Origin: Spirochaeta sp.
GTDB taxonomy: Bacteria > Spirochaetota > Spirochaetia > DSM-2461
Reading direction: 5' to 3'
Assembly (NCBI GenBank): GCA_030592625.1
Contig: JAUVIY010000177.1
Span: forward strand, 1-5,848
DNA length: 5,848 bases
Each line of letters begins with the position of its first letter. The stretch's first letter is position 1. Positions 1 through 5,848 of the stretch are shown piece by piece. Below the pieces are notes generated by a model. That model was not told where the DNA came from. It did no database searches and saw only the letters and a program-made list of their open reading frames with translations. The translations under genes were made by a program, and so were the position numbers.

Positions 1-1
1 A

Positions 2-28
2 ACCGGCGGGCAGGTGATGTTGAAGTAG
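2..28 (+). CDS. 3' end of a probable SorD/SrlD-type short-chain dehydrogenase (partial)
   Basis: Only the last eight codons are inside the window, reading TGGQVMLK and ending in TAG at 26-28. Short-chain dehydrogenases of the sorbitol-6-phosphate dehydrogenase group (SrlD/SorD) typically end in a segment like 'INVTGGQVM' plus one or two residues, so the match is specific although very short. The next gene starts 16 bp downstream and resembles SorE. SorD and SorE are neighbours in classical sorbose operons, which supports the reading. Frame 1 is also open, up to a TGA at 46-48 that overlaps the next ATG, but its peptide (ending VARSKRI) matches nothing I know. The call is inference from a short tail plus context. 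Confidence 0.5.
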   Translation, partial: TGGQVMLK

Positions 29-44
29 CAAGGAGTAAACGAAT

Positions 45-1316
45 ATGAATACGACAGCAGTTCGTATGTACGGTAAAAAAGACCTGAGGCTTGAGAATTT
101 CGAGCTTCCTGAAATCGGGAATGACGAGATTCTTGCTCATATAGTATCCGACAGCATCTGCATGAGTACCCACAAGGCAGCCATGCTGGGATCGGATCAC
201 AAACGGATTCCCGACAACATCGAGACAAATCCGGTGATAATCGGTCATGAATTCTGCGGTGAGATTGTATCCGTCGGTTCGAAATGGGCGAACAGATACA
301 AGGCCGGTGATAAATTCGCAATACAGCCGGCACTGAATTACAAGGATAGTCTGGACGCCCCGGGTTACAGCTATCGCTGGATCGGCGGTTCGGCCACCTA
401 TGTCGTGATACCCAGCGAAGTCATGGATCTGGACTGCCTGCTGCCATACGACCAGGATGCCTATTATTTCGGCAGCCTTTCCGAGCCCATGAGCTGTATC
501 GTCGGAGCATTCCGGGCCAGTTACCATGTTCCTCAGGGAACCTACGAGCACCAGATGGGTATCCGACCCCGGGGCACCATGGCTATCCTGGCCGGCGCCG
601 GCCCCATGGGTCTGGGCGCCATCGACCTGGCCATTCACGGAGATGTCAAACCCCGCAAACTGGTGGTTACCGATATCGACGATGCCCGTCTTTCCAGGGC
701 CGAAGAGCTTTTCCCCGTGGCCGAAGCGGCCAAGTTCGGTGTTGAACTTCTCTACATGAATACAGCGAAACAGGATAATCCCATCGCGGTACTCAAGGAC
801 GAAGCCGGTGACGAAGGGTTTGACGACGTGTTCGTCATGGCCGCAGTGACTCCTGTTGTGGAGCAGGCCGACCGCATCCTGGGGAAAGACGGCTGCATGA
901 ATTTCTTTGCCGGTCCCACGGATACCGGGTTCTCGGCAAAGGTGAATTTCTACGATGTCCACTACTCGTTCCACCACATCGTTGGTACCAGCGGCGGTAA
1001 CACTGAAGACATGAGAATCTCCCTGCAGATGATGAAAGAGGGCCGGATCAACCCGTCCATCATGATAACTCATGTCGGAGGTTTGAACGCCGTGCCGGAA
1101 ACCACCCTCACCCTGCCCGAGATTCCCGGAGGAAAGAAGCTTATCTACACCAATGTGAATCTACCCCTTACCGCCATCGATGATTTTAAGGAGAAAGGGA
1201 AGACAGAACCGTTCTGGGCGGGTCTTGCGGATATCATCGATCGGAACAAAGGGATATGGAATGCCGAGGCTGAGGCTTACCTGTTGTCGAATGCACCCGG
1301 GATCACTGGAGTCTGA
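45..1316 (+). CDS. Zinc-dependent medium-chain dehydrogenase, L-sorbose-1-phosphate reductase-like
   Basis: This 423-residue protein is a cytoplasmic zinc-type alcohol/polyol dehydrogenase of the MDR superfamily. The N-terminal GroES-like domain carries likely catalytic-zinc ligands: Cys39 (in DSICMSTHKA), the His68-Glu69 pair of GHEFCGE, and Glu147 (LSEPMSC). The Rossmann domain begins with GAGPMGL at 184-190. Asp210 (VVTDIDD) ends the second strand, which usually favours NAD(H) over NADP(H). The cysteine-rich structural-zinc loop of many MDR enzymes is absent; the corresponding region, about 94-120, has no cysteine. Overall it most resembles SorE, which reduces L-sorbose 1-phosphate to D-glucitol 6-phosphate. 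The exact substrate cannot be read from sequence. The ATG is preceded by AAGGAG at 30-35 with a 9-nt spacer. The neighbouring SDR tail upstream, and fucI and an FGGY kinase downstream, suggest a ketose/polyol interconversion step. The family assignment is firm; the SorE-like function is moderate. Confidence 0.85.
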   Translation: MNTTAVRMYGKKDLRLENFELPEIGNDEILAHIVSDSICMSTHKAAMLGSDHKRIPDNIETNPVIIGHEFCGEIVSVGSKWANRYKAGDKFAIQPALNYKDSLDAPGYSYRWIGGSATYVVIPSEVMDLDCLLPYDQDAYYFGSLSEPMSCIVGAFRASYHVPQGTYEHQMGIRPRGTMAILAGAGPMGLGAIDLAIHGDVKPRKLVVTDIDDARLSRAEELFPVAEAAKFGVELLYMNTAKQDNPIAVLKDEAGDEGFDDVFVMAAVTPVVEQADRILGKDGCMNFFAGPTDTGFSAKVNFYDVHYSFHHIVGTSGGNTEDMRISLQMMKEGRINPSIMITHVGGLNAVPETTLTLPEIPGGKKLIYTNVNLPLTAIDDFKEKGKTEPFWAGLADIIDRNKGIWNAEAEAYLLSNAPGITGV

Positions 1317-1331
1317 GCCATCGGAGATGAA

Positions 1332-1535
1332 ACGATTCTGGGTATTGTGTCCTGGAAATCCGCGACTTGGAGTTACGATACAATATGCCGGAGCTGCCAG
1401 GAATCGTGGAGGCGAGCCTTCAAGGCGAGTCCCGCTAGAACAAGGGATGCTTGCAGCAACGATTCCTGGCAGCTCCGCTCACAGTATTTATTTGTAAGTT
1501 CGTGAACTGATTTCCGGGACACAACGCCAGGTCGT
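1332..1535. repeat. Nested imperfect palindrome of about 204 bp between the dehydrogenase gene and fucI
   Basis: An inner perfect 18-bp inverted repeat pairs 1390-1407 (GGAGCTGCCAGGAATCGT) with 1459-1476, with one more pair at 1389/1477. An outer inverted repeat pairs 1341-1360 with 1509-1528 at 17 of 20 positions; allowing a small gap, it extends to 1332 and 1535. The inner and outer pairs share the same centre, near 1433-1434, so they form one element; the segments between them (1361-1388 and 1478-1508) match only loosely. The loop (1408-1458) carries smaller hairpins: GCCT/AGGC at 1416-1426 and CAAG/CTTG at 1441-1453. GGCGAG occurs twice, at 1411 and 1424. The short motif ACGATTC(C)TGG recurs at 1332 and 1460 (the inner copy starting with the A at 1459), and inverted at the two opposite arms. 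It could be a MITE or REP-like non-autonomous repeat, or a structured RNA in the operon transcript. No target-site duplication is evident. Confidence 0.8.
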
Positions 1536-1544
1536 AATACATGG

Positions 1545-1564
1545 CATAATACTTTCGCGGAAGT
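1545..1564 (+). promoter_or_regulatory. Weak candidate internal promoter -10 and operator-like palindrome before fucI
   Basis: CATAAT at 1545-1550 differs from the -10 consensus at one position. It is followed at once by a near-palindrome, ACTTTCGCGGAAGT (1551-1564, six of seven pairs), where a start site and operator could lie about 40-50 bp before the fucI start codon. No good -35 hexamer lies 16-18 bp upstream (the bases there read around CAACGC), so any promoter would need an activator. This is inference from short motifs only. Confidence 0.2.
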
Positions 1565-1595
1565 GATAAGAAGATCACCCAACCGTAAATGAAAT

Positions 1596-1600
1596 GGAGG
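1596..1600 (+). promoter_or_regulatory. Ribosome binding site that fixes the fucI start
   Basis: GGAGG lies 5 nt before the ATG at 1606. An in-frame ATG at 1594 overlaps this motif and has no Shine-Dalgarno site of its own, so the 1606 start is the real one. Confidence 0.85.
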
Positions 1601-1605
1601 AATTT

Positions 1606-3408
1606 ATGAATTTCAAAGCTGCCGAAACCGGAAAATGGCGATATATGGGCGACAGGCCGAAGGTAGGGATCAGGCCTACCATCGACGGCCGTCTCGGAGG
1701 AGTTCGGGAGAGCCTGGAAGAACGCACCATGGGCATGGCCAAATCTGCCGCCGAGCTCATTTCAGCCAACCTGAAATATATCGACGGAACACCGGTGGAA
1801 TGCGTCATAGCCGACACATGTATCGGCGGTGTCGCCGAAGCCGCTGCATGTCAGGCCAGGTTTGAGAAAGCCGGCGTAGGTGTTTCCATTACCGTGACTC
1901 CCTGCTGGTGTTACGGATCGGAGACGATGGATATGGATCCTTCGACACCCAAGGCCGTCTGGGGTTTCAACGGCACTGAAAGGCCGGGGGCTGTATATCT
2001 GGCTGCGGTTCTGGCCGCCCATGCTCAGAAGGGAATCCCTGCTTTCGGCATCTATGGTCGGGATGTTCAGGATTCGGATGATGTGAGTATCACCGATGAT
2101 GTGAAGGACAAGATTCTCCGATTCGTCCGGGCCGGTGTGGCTGTGGCCACTCTGAAGGGTAAGAGTTACCTGTCCATCGGTTCGGTTTCCATGGGTATTG
2201 CCGGCTGCATCGTGGATGAGACGTTTTTCCAGGATTATCTCGGCATACGCAACGAGTATGTGGACATGAGCGAGCTCGGCCGCCGAATCAGGGAAGAAAT
2301 CTACGATCCTGAAGAGTACAAACGCGCACGGGCCTGGGTTGTGGAGAATCTGAACATCGGTATGGATCCTAACGATCCGGCTATACAGCACACCGCTGAA
2401 CAGAAGGAATCCGAGTGGGACGATTCGGTGAAGATGGCCCTCATCACTAAAGATCTGATGAACGGAAATCCTGTGCTGGCCAAGCTGGGTTACGGCGAAG
2501 AGGCTCTGGGACACAATGCCATCGCAGCCGGTTTTCAGGGGCAGCGTCATTGGACCGACTGGATGGCAAACGGTGATTTTATGGAAACCATGGTAAATAC
2601 AAGTTTTGACTGGGATGGGTTCCGCCAGCCTTACGTCTTAGCCACAGAAAACGATACTCTCAACGGCATTTCCATGCTCTTCGGTCATCTGCTCACCAAC
2701 ACCGCTCAGATATTCAGCGACGTGCGGACCTACTGGAGTCCCGAAGCCGTCGAACGTGTGACAGGCTACAAGCTCACCGGTGATGCCGCCGGTGGACTCA
2801 TTCATCTCATAAACTCAGGTTCCACGTGTCTGGATGGTGTCGGAGAACAGTCCGTGGACGGGAAGCCGGCCATCAAAACCTTCTGGAATATCAGTGAAGC
2901 CGAAGCCGAGGCATGTGTCAGGGCTACCGATTTTTGTCCCGCCGATCTGGGTTATTTCAGGGGGGGTGGATACTCCACCGATTTTCTCACCAAGGGCGGC
3001 ATGCCGGTCACCATGAGTCGGATCAACCTTGTGAAAGGGCAGGGACCGGTACTCCAGCTGGCCGAAGGCTGGACCGTGGAGATTCCCGCAGCCGTCCACG
3101 ACAAGCTGGATGAACGGACTAATCCCACCTGGCCGACGACATGGTTTTCACCCCGGGTGAACGGTGAGGGGAATTTCAAGGACGTTTACGGCGTAATGGC
3201 TGCATGGGGTGCCAATCATGGTGCCATCAGTTACGGACACATCGGGGCGGATCTGATTTCTCTGGCAGCCATGCTTCGCATTCCGGTGTCCATGCACAAC
3301 GTACCGGAAGAAGATATCTTCCGTCCGGCGGCCTGGAATCACTTCGGTATGGACAAGGAAGGCGCGGATTTCCGAGCCTGCGCCATTTTCGGGCCGGTAT
3401 ACGGCTGA
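1606..3408 (+). CDS. fucI: L-fucose/D-arabinose isomerase
   Basis: This 600-residue cytoplasmic enzyme interconverts L-fucose and L-fuculose; the family also takes D-arabinose to D-ribulose. As I recall the E. coli protein, which is 591 residues, the similarity runs end to end. Examples are IRPTIDGR near the N-terminus, [38 protein letters not shown] and SFDWDG. The Mn2+ ligands are in place: Glu348 (ATEND), Asp372 ([11 protein letters not shown]) and His538 (WGANHG), matching E. coli Glu337, Asp361 and His528. The protein ends in [12 protein letters not shown], the usual C-terminus, so the gene is intact. The N-terminus is about 10 residues longer than in E. coli. The start at 1606 is chosen by its GGAGG site. 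The kinase gene follows 18 bp downstream, the common isomerase-kinase pairing. No fuculose-phosphate aldolase is in the window, so L-fucose itself is not proven to be the physiological substrate. Confidence 0.95.
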   Translation: MNFKAAETGKWRYMGDRPKVGIRPTIDGRLGGVRESLEERTMGMAKSAAELISANLKYIDGTPVECVIADTCIGGVAEAAACQARFEKAGVGVSITVTPCWCYGSETMDMDPSTPKAVWGFNGTERPGAVYLAAVLAAHAQKGIPAFGIYGRDVQDSDDVSITDDVKDKILRFVRAGVAVATLKGKSYLSIGSVSMGIAGCIVDETFFQDYLGIRNEYVDMSELGRRIREEIYDPEEYKRARAWVVENLNIGMDPNDPAIQHTAEQKESEWDDSVKMALITKDLMNGNPVLAKLGYGEEALGHNAIAAGFQGQRHWTDWMANGDFMETMVNTSFDWDGFRQPYVLATENDTLNGISMLFGHLLTNTAQIFSDVRTYWSPEAVERVTGYKLTGDAAGGLIHLINSGSTCLDGVGEQSVDGKPAIKTFWNISEAEAEACVRATDFCPADLGYFRGGGYSTDFLTKGGMPVTMSRINLVKGQGPVLQLAEGWTVEIPAAVHDKLDERTNPTWPTTWFSPRVNGEGNFKDVYGVMAAWGANHGAISYGHIGADLISLAAMLRIPVSMHNVPEEDIFRPAAWNHFGMDKEGADFRACAIFGPVYG

Positions 3409-3426
3409 TCTCATCTGGAGGATCAT

Positions 3427-4926
3427 ATGAAATATGCCATCGCTGTGCTGGATATCGGTAAAACCAACAAGAAAGTGGCTGTCTATGACGATGAAATGAA
3501 CCCCCTGGCGGTGAGAAAACGCAAAATCGGAACGATTCGCCTAGACGATTTGGATATCGAGGACGTCGAAACGGTCGAGGCCTGGTTTCTCGAACAACTG
3601 AAAAAACTCGGCTCCGAGTATCCCATCAGAGTTCTTTCGGTCACCACCCACGGATCCACTCTGGTCTGCGTCGGTTCCGATGGCAAGCCGAGCGTTCCGC
3701 CCATTGCTTACACCAACGAAGTGCCCGAAGAAGTTCATGAGAGATTCTGGGCGGCGGTGGGCGATCCGCTGGAGACCCAGAAGGTGACGGCCACTGCGGA
3801 GATTAAACCGCTTATCAATTCAGCCAAGCTCCTCTGGTACCAGAAGGAACGTTGGCCCGAGGATTTTCTGAAGACCGAGAATATCCTCTTTTACCCCCAG
3901 TATTACGGTTACCGGCTCACCGGTGTGCCTTCCGCCGATATCACTTATACAGGCTGCCACAGTTATCTGTGGGATTACGCCGCAGAAGATTGGTCGAGTG
4001 TAGCCGACGTCCTCGGAATCCGGGGCATGCTGCCGAAGAAACCGGGGGCTTCCGAAAGCGAACTGGGTGTTATCACACCGGATGTGGCAGCCGCTACAGG
4101 TCTGCCCGGCGATACCAGGGTGACCCTGGGCATCCACGATTCCAATTCGTCTCTCGTCCCTTACCTTATCACCCAGGAGCAGGACTTTGTCCTGAATTCC
4201 ACCGGCACCTGGTGTGTCGCCATGCATCCTACGGACAAAGTGGATTTCGCGGCCGACGAATTGGGGAAAATGGTGTTTTACAACCTTTCCTATGCTAATC
4301 AGCCCGTGAAGACATCCGTTCTTCTAGGTGGTTTGGAGTACGAAACCTACACCGATGCCTTGATGGCTCATCACGGCAGGAAAGACTGGCCGGACTACGA
4401 TCCTGCTATGTACGCCGACATTCTCTCAGACTCTCAGAGCTTTATCCTGCCGACGGTGGTTCCGGGAACCGGTCAATTCCCTAATTCTGTGGCCCGGGTG
4501 ATAGACGGAGATGATATTTATCCCGTCGCCGACATCATCGAAGGTTGTCGATGGCCGAAGGTTTTCGATGATTACCTGGCGGGATTCGCCCTGGCAAATC
4601 TTTCACTGGCCATACAGACCCGGATCGCTCTGCAGCGGGTAGACCTCGTCCCGGGGACTGAAGTCTTCATCGAGGGCGGGTTCCGGCAGAACCGGAACTA
4701 CGGCGCCCTTCTGGGAGCATTGCTGCCGGAGAATCCACTGTTTCTGACGGAATTGGAAGAAGCGACCAGCTACGGTGCCGCCCTCTGCGGGAAGGCTCTG
4801 GCTGATGGTGTATCGGTGAAGTCCCTCAAGAAGTTCGTCAGCCTCGATAAGCGTCCGGTGGAACCGGCGAAACTGGACGGGCTGGAAGAGTATGTAGAAG
4901 TATTTCTGAGGTATCTTGAGAGCTGA
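3427..4926 (+). CDS. FGGY-family carbohydrate kinase, probably for the FucI product ketose
   Basis: This 499-residue cytoplasmic kinase should transfer phosphate from ATP to a sugar, most likely the ketose made by the adjacent isomerase (L-fuculose or D-ribulose). FGGY landmarks are all present. The N-terminal phosphate motif starts at Asp9 (DIGKTNKK). The putative catalytic base is Asp238 in GIHDSNSS. The adenosine-side NSTGTW is at 257-262, a GGFRQN turn at 417-422, and EEATSYGAAL from about 444. The length is typical. GGAGG at 3417-3421, 5 nt before the ATG, supports the start. The catalytic segment and first motif differ from E. coli FucK, where I recall DCGATN and AGHDTQ, so this looks like a non-orthologous FGGY subgroup replacing FucK. 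The family call is firm; the substrate is inferred only from the 18-bp spacing to fucI. No intrinsic terminator is obvious after the stop. Confidence 0.9.
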   Translation: MKYAIAVLDIGKTNKKVAVYDDEMNPLAVRKRKIGTIRLDDLDIEDVETVEAWFLEQLKKLGSEYPIRVLSVTTHGSTLVCVGSDGKPSVPPIAYTNEVPEEVHERFWAAVGDPLETQKVTATAEIKPLINSAKLLWYQKERWPEDFLKTENILFYPQYYGYRLTGVPSADITYTGCHSYLWDYAAEDWSSVADVLGIRGMLPKKPGASESELGVITPDVAAATGLPGDTRVTLGIHDSNSSLVPYLITQEQDFVLNSTGTWCVAMHPTDKVDFAADELGKMVFYNLSYANQPVKTSVLLGGLEYETYTDALMAHHGRKDWPDYDPAMYADILSDSQSFILPTVVPGTGQFPNSVARVIDGDDIYPVADIIEGCRWPKVFDDYLAGFALANLSLAIQTRIALQRVDLVPGTEVFIEGGFRQNRNYGALLGALLPENPLFLTELEEATSYGAALCGKALADGVSVKSLKKFVSLDKRPVEPAKLDGLEEYVEVFLRYLES

Positions 4927-5087
4927 GCAATGTACTGCGATTCCGCTTCATTCCGTAAAAATATAGATTATGTGCTACCATCAAATCAGTGGAACCTGAA
5001 AGCTTTTTTCGTCGGTGGTACTGTGGGCAGGGGTCTGAAATTCTTGTCTTCTCTGTAGCCACCTAAACAGGCCGTAATCTTCCAGTT

Positions 5088-5393
5088 GTGGAATTTCTTA
5101 TCGGCTTCCCGGCTTCTCACGGTCAGCGAGGGGGCAACTATCCGGATTTTATTCGCTACAATACAGAGATGATTGTCGAAGCCGCTCTTGATACCATGGA
5201 AATCACCGATCCGGCGAACCGGCAGGTGGGAGAACTATCGGGAGACCAGCAGCAACGGGTGATGCTCGCTCGAATCCTGGCCTGCGATGCCGGCCTGCTG
5301 CTGCCGGATGAACCGTTGAATCATGCTGATATCACCACCCGGGAACTGATTTTCCACACCCTCGAACGCCTGAAGGTCTTGCGAATACCATGA
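5088..5393 (+). pseudogene. Remnant of an iron-siderophore/cobalamin-type ABC transporter ATPase
   Basis: The frame is open from 5067 (after a TAA) to the TGA at 5391-5393; a GTG at 5088 would give 101 residues. It covers only the middle of an FecE/BtuD-type ATPase. There is a degenerate segment resembling '..GRFPHLG..' at residues 5-16, a helical region, the signature LSGDQQQRVMLAR at 50-62, and Walker B plus D-loop LLLPDEPLNHAD at 70-81. The Walker A P-loop and the C-terminal switch-histidine region (usually VLHD or similar) are missing. Surviving motifs are also altered: LSGGQ has become LSGDQ, and the last hydrophobic residue before the Walker B Asp is Pro73. No Shine-Dalgarno site precedes the GTG, and no permease or binding-protein gene is adjacent. 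I read this as a decayed fragment left by deletion at both ends. A short expressed protein could not hydrolyse ATP by the usual mechanism. Confidence 0.8.
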
Positions 5394-5408
5394 AGGGCAG
5401 GCCCGGAA

Positions 5409-5848
5409 ATGACTCAGTCCGCTGAAATACGAGCCGAGCAACGCGTTTACGAATCCTTGTGGAAAGGGGCAATGACTCGTCTCGTGAAAATCGGAGTAGG
5501 GACGCTCGCGACGACGGGTAAATGCCTGGATTGCTGTTTTCCCTCGGGACCCGTGATCGTGATTGCCGACTCCAATACATACCAGGCTGCGGGACAAAAG
5601 GTCTGCCGGTATCTGCGTCAGGATGGGCGAAAGGTATTAGATCCTTTTATCTTCGAGGACGACGATCTCGATGCAGAATACCGTTTTGTTGAACGCCTGA
5701 AAGAATATCTTGACCAAACCCGAGCGATTCCCGTGGCAGTCGGCTCCGGGACGGTTAACGATCTAACCAAGCTCGCCTCACACCTCTGCAGCCGACCTTA
5801 TATGGTGGTTGGCACGGCAGCTTCGATGGATGGCTACACAGCATTCGG
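5409..5848 (+). CDS. sn-Glycerol-1-phosphate dehydrogenase family protein (EgsA/AraM), 5' part
   Basis: The frame stays open from the ATG at 5409 to the window edge, giving 146 full codons of a protein normally around 350-400 residues. The family is in the iron-alcohol-dehydrogenase/dehydroquinate-synthase fold. It reduces dihydroxyacetone phosphate to sn-glycerol 1-phosphate with NAD(P)H and a divalent metal. Visible landmarks are the first nucleotide-binding strand (VIVIADSNTYQAAG, about 49-62), the glycine-rich VGSGTVNDLTKLAS (111-124), and GTAASMDGYTAF near the edge, where Asp141 is the expected first metal ligand. The start is supported by alignment from memory with B. subtilis AraM, which also has about 22-26 residues before the first strand. 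AAGGG at 5393-5397 gives a weak, distant (11 nt) Shine-Dalgarno site. A second ATG at 5472 is worse because AGGGG lies only 2 nt away. Transcription may come from upstream through the ABC remnant. Bacterial members such as AraM often sit near pentose genes, but their roles vary. Confidence 0.9.
   Translation, partial: MTQSAEIRAEQRVYESLWKGAMTRLVKIGVGTLATTGKCLDCCFPSGPVIVIADSNTYQAAGQKVCRYLRQDGRKVLDPFIFEDDDLDAEYRFVERLKEYLDQTRAIPVAVGSGTVNDLTKLASHLCSRPYMVVGTAASMDGYTAF

Noticed and set aside
1389..1477. Rho-independent terminator after the dehydrogenase gene
   Set aside because: The stem is strong but the loop is 51 nt and the following bases (GCTCACAGTATTTATTTG) are not a U tract directly at the stem.
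1332..1535. Integron attC site
   Set aside because: I find no paired RYYYAAC and GTTRRRY core sites at the ends, no gene cassette structure and no integrase.
1373..1582. 69-residue minus-strand and 105-residue plus-strand (1180-1497) reading frames over the palindrome
   Set aside because: Both lie on the inverted-repeat element or overlap the dehydrogenase gene, have no ribosome binding site and no recognisable domain.
1594..1605. In-frame upstream ATG giving a 604-residue FucI
   Set aside because: This ATG overlaps the GGAGG (1596-1600) that serves the ATG at 1606; the four extra residues (MEEF) are just the translated ribosome binding site.
1762..2550. 262-residue minus-strand open frame
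   Set aside because: It lies entirely within fucI, which has strong family-level support, and its translation has no recognisable domain; it is an antisense shadow.
3820..4227. 135-residue minus-strand frame and overlapping 148-residue plus frame (3852-4298)
   Set aside because: Both are alternative frames of the FGGY kinase gene with no family resemblance.
4976..5020. Possible terminator hairpin (TACCA 4976-4980 with TGGTA 5016-5020) near a T run
   Set aside because: The stem is only about 5 bp and the six Ts (5004-5009) lie inside the loop, not after the stem.
5235..5597. 120- and 82-residue minus-strand frames over the ABC remnant and EgsA start
   Set aside because: They are antisense to two frames with clear protein-family motifs and show no motif of their own.

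Overview
The window is a stretch of a bacterial chromosome with a mid-range GC content (mid-50s % by eye). All recognisable genes are on the + strand. The layout is an operon-like carbohydrate gene cluster followed by a decayed transporter gene and the start of a glycerol-1-phosphate dehydrogenase-type gene. No marker gene fixes the taxon. The gene mix would fit a free-living spirochaete or another anaerobic sugar fermenter, but that is only a guess.

Positions 1-28 hold the last codons of an upstream gene whose ending (TGGQVMLK) looks like the C-terminus of a SorD/SrlD-type short-chain dehydrogenase. Positions 45-1316 encode a zinc-dependent medium-chain dehydrogenase resembling L-sorbose-1-phosphate reductase (SorE). 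Positions 1606-3408 encode a clear L-fucose/D-arabinose isomerase (FucI). Positions 3427-4926 encode an FGGY sugar kinase that is not a close FucK relative. The 3' three genes each have a good Shine-Dalgarno site, and the spacing is 16 bp (SDR to dehydrogenase) and 18 bp (fucI to kinase). The likely logic is redox conversion of a polyol or ketose, aldose-ketose isomerisation, then ketose phosphorylation. No aldolase, transporter or regulator is visible here, so the true substrate is open.

The dehydrogenase-fucI gap (1317-1605, 289 bp) is not empty. It holds a roughly 204-bp nested imperfect palindrome (1332-1535) with an inner, perfect 18-bp inverted repeat. It looks like a MITE/REP-like repeat or a structured RNA element, and it sits just upstream of a weak candidate internal promoter for fucI-kinase. 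This is the most unusual feature of the window.

Positions 4927-5087 (161 bp) contain no gene or convincing terminator. Positions 5088-5393 encode a remnant of an iron/cobalamin-type ABC transporter ATPase. It has lost the Walker A and switch-histidine regions and has substitutions in the surviving motifs. At 5409 an sn-glycerol-1-phosphate dehydrogenase family gene (EgsA/AraM) begins; it runs off the right edge after 146 codons. I see no RNA gene, CRISPR array, transposase or complete defence system.
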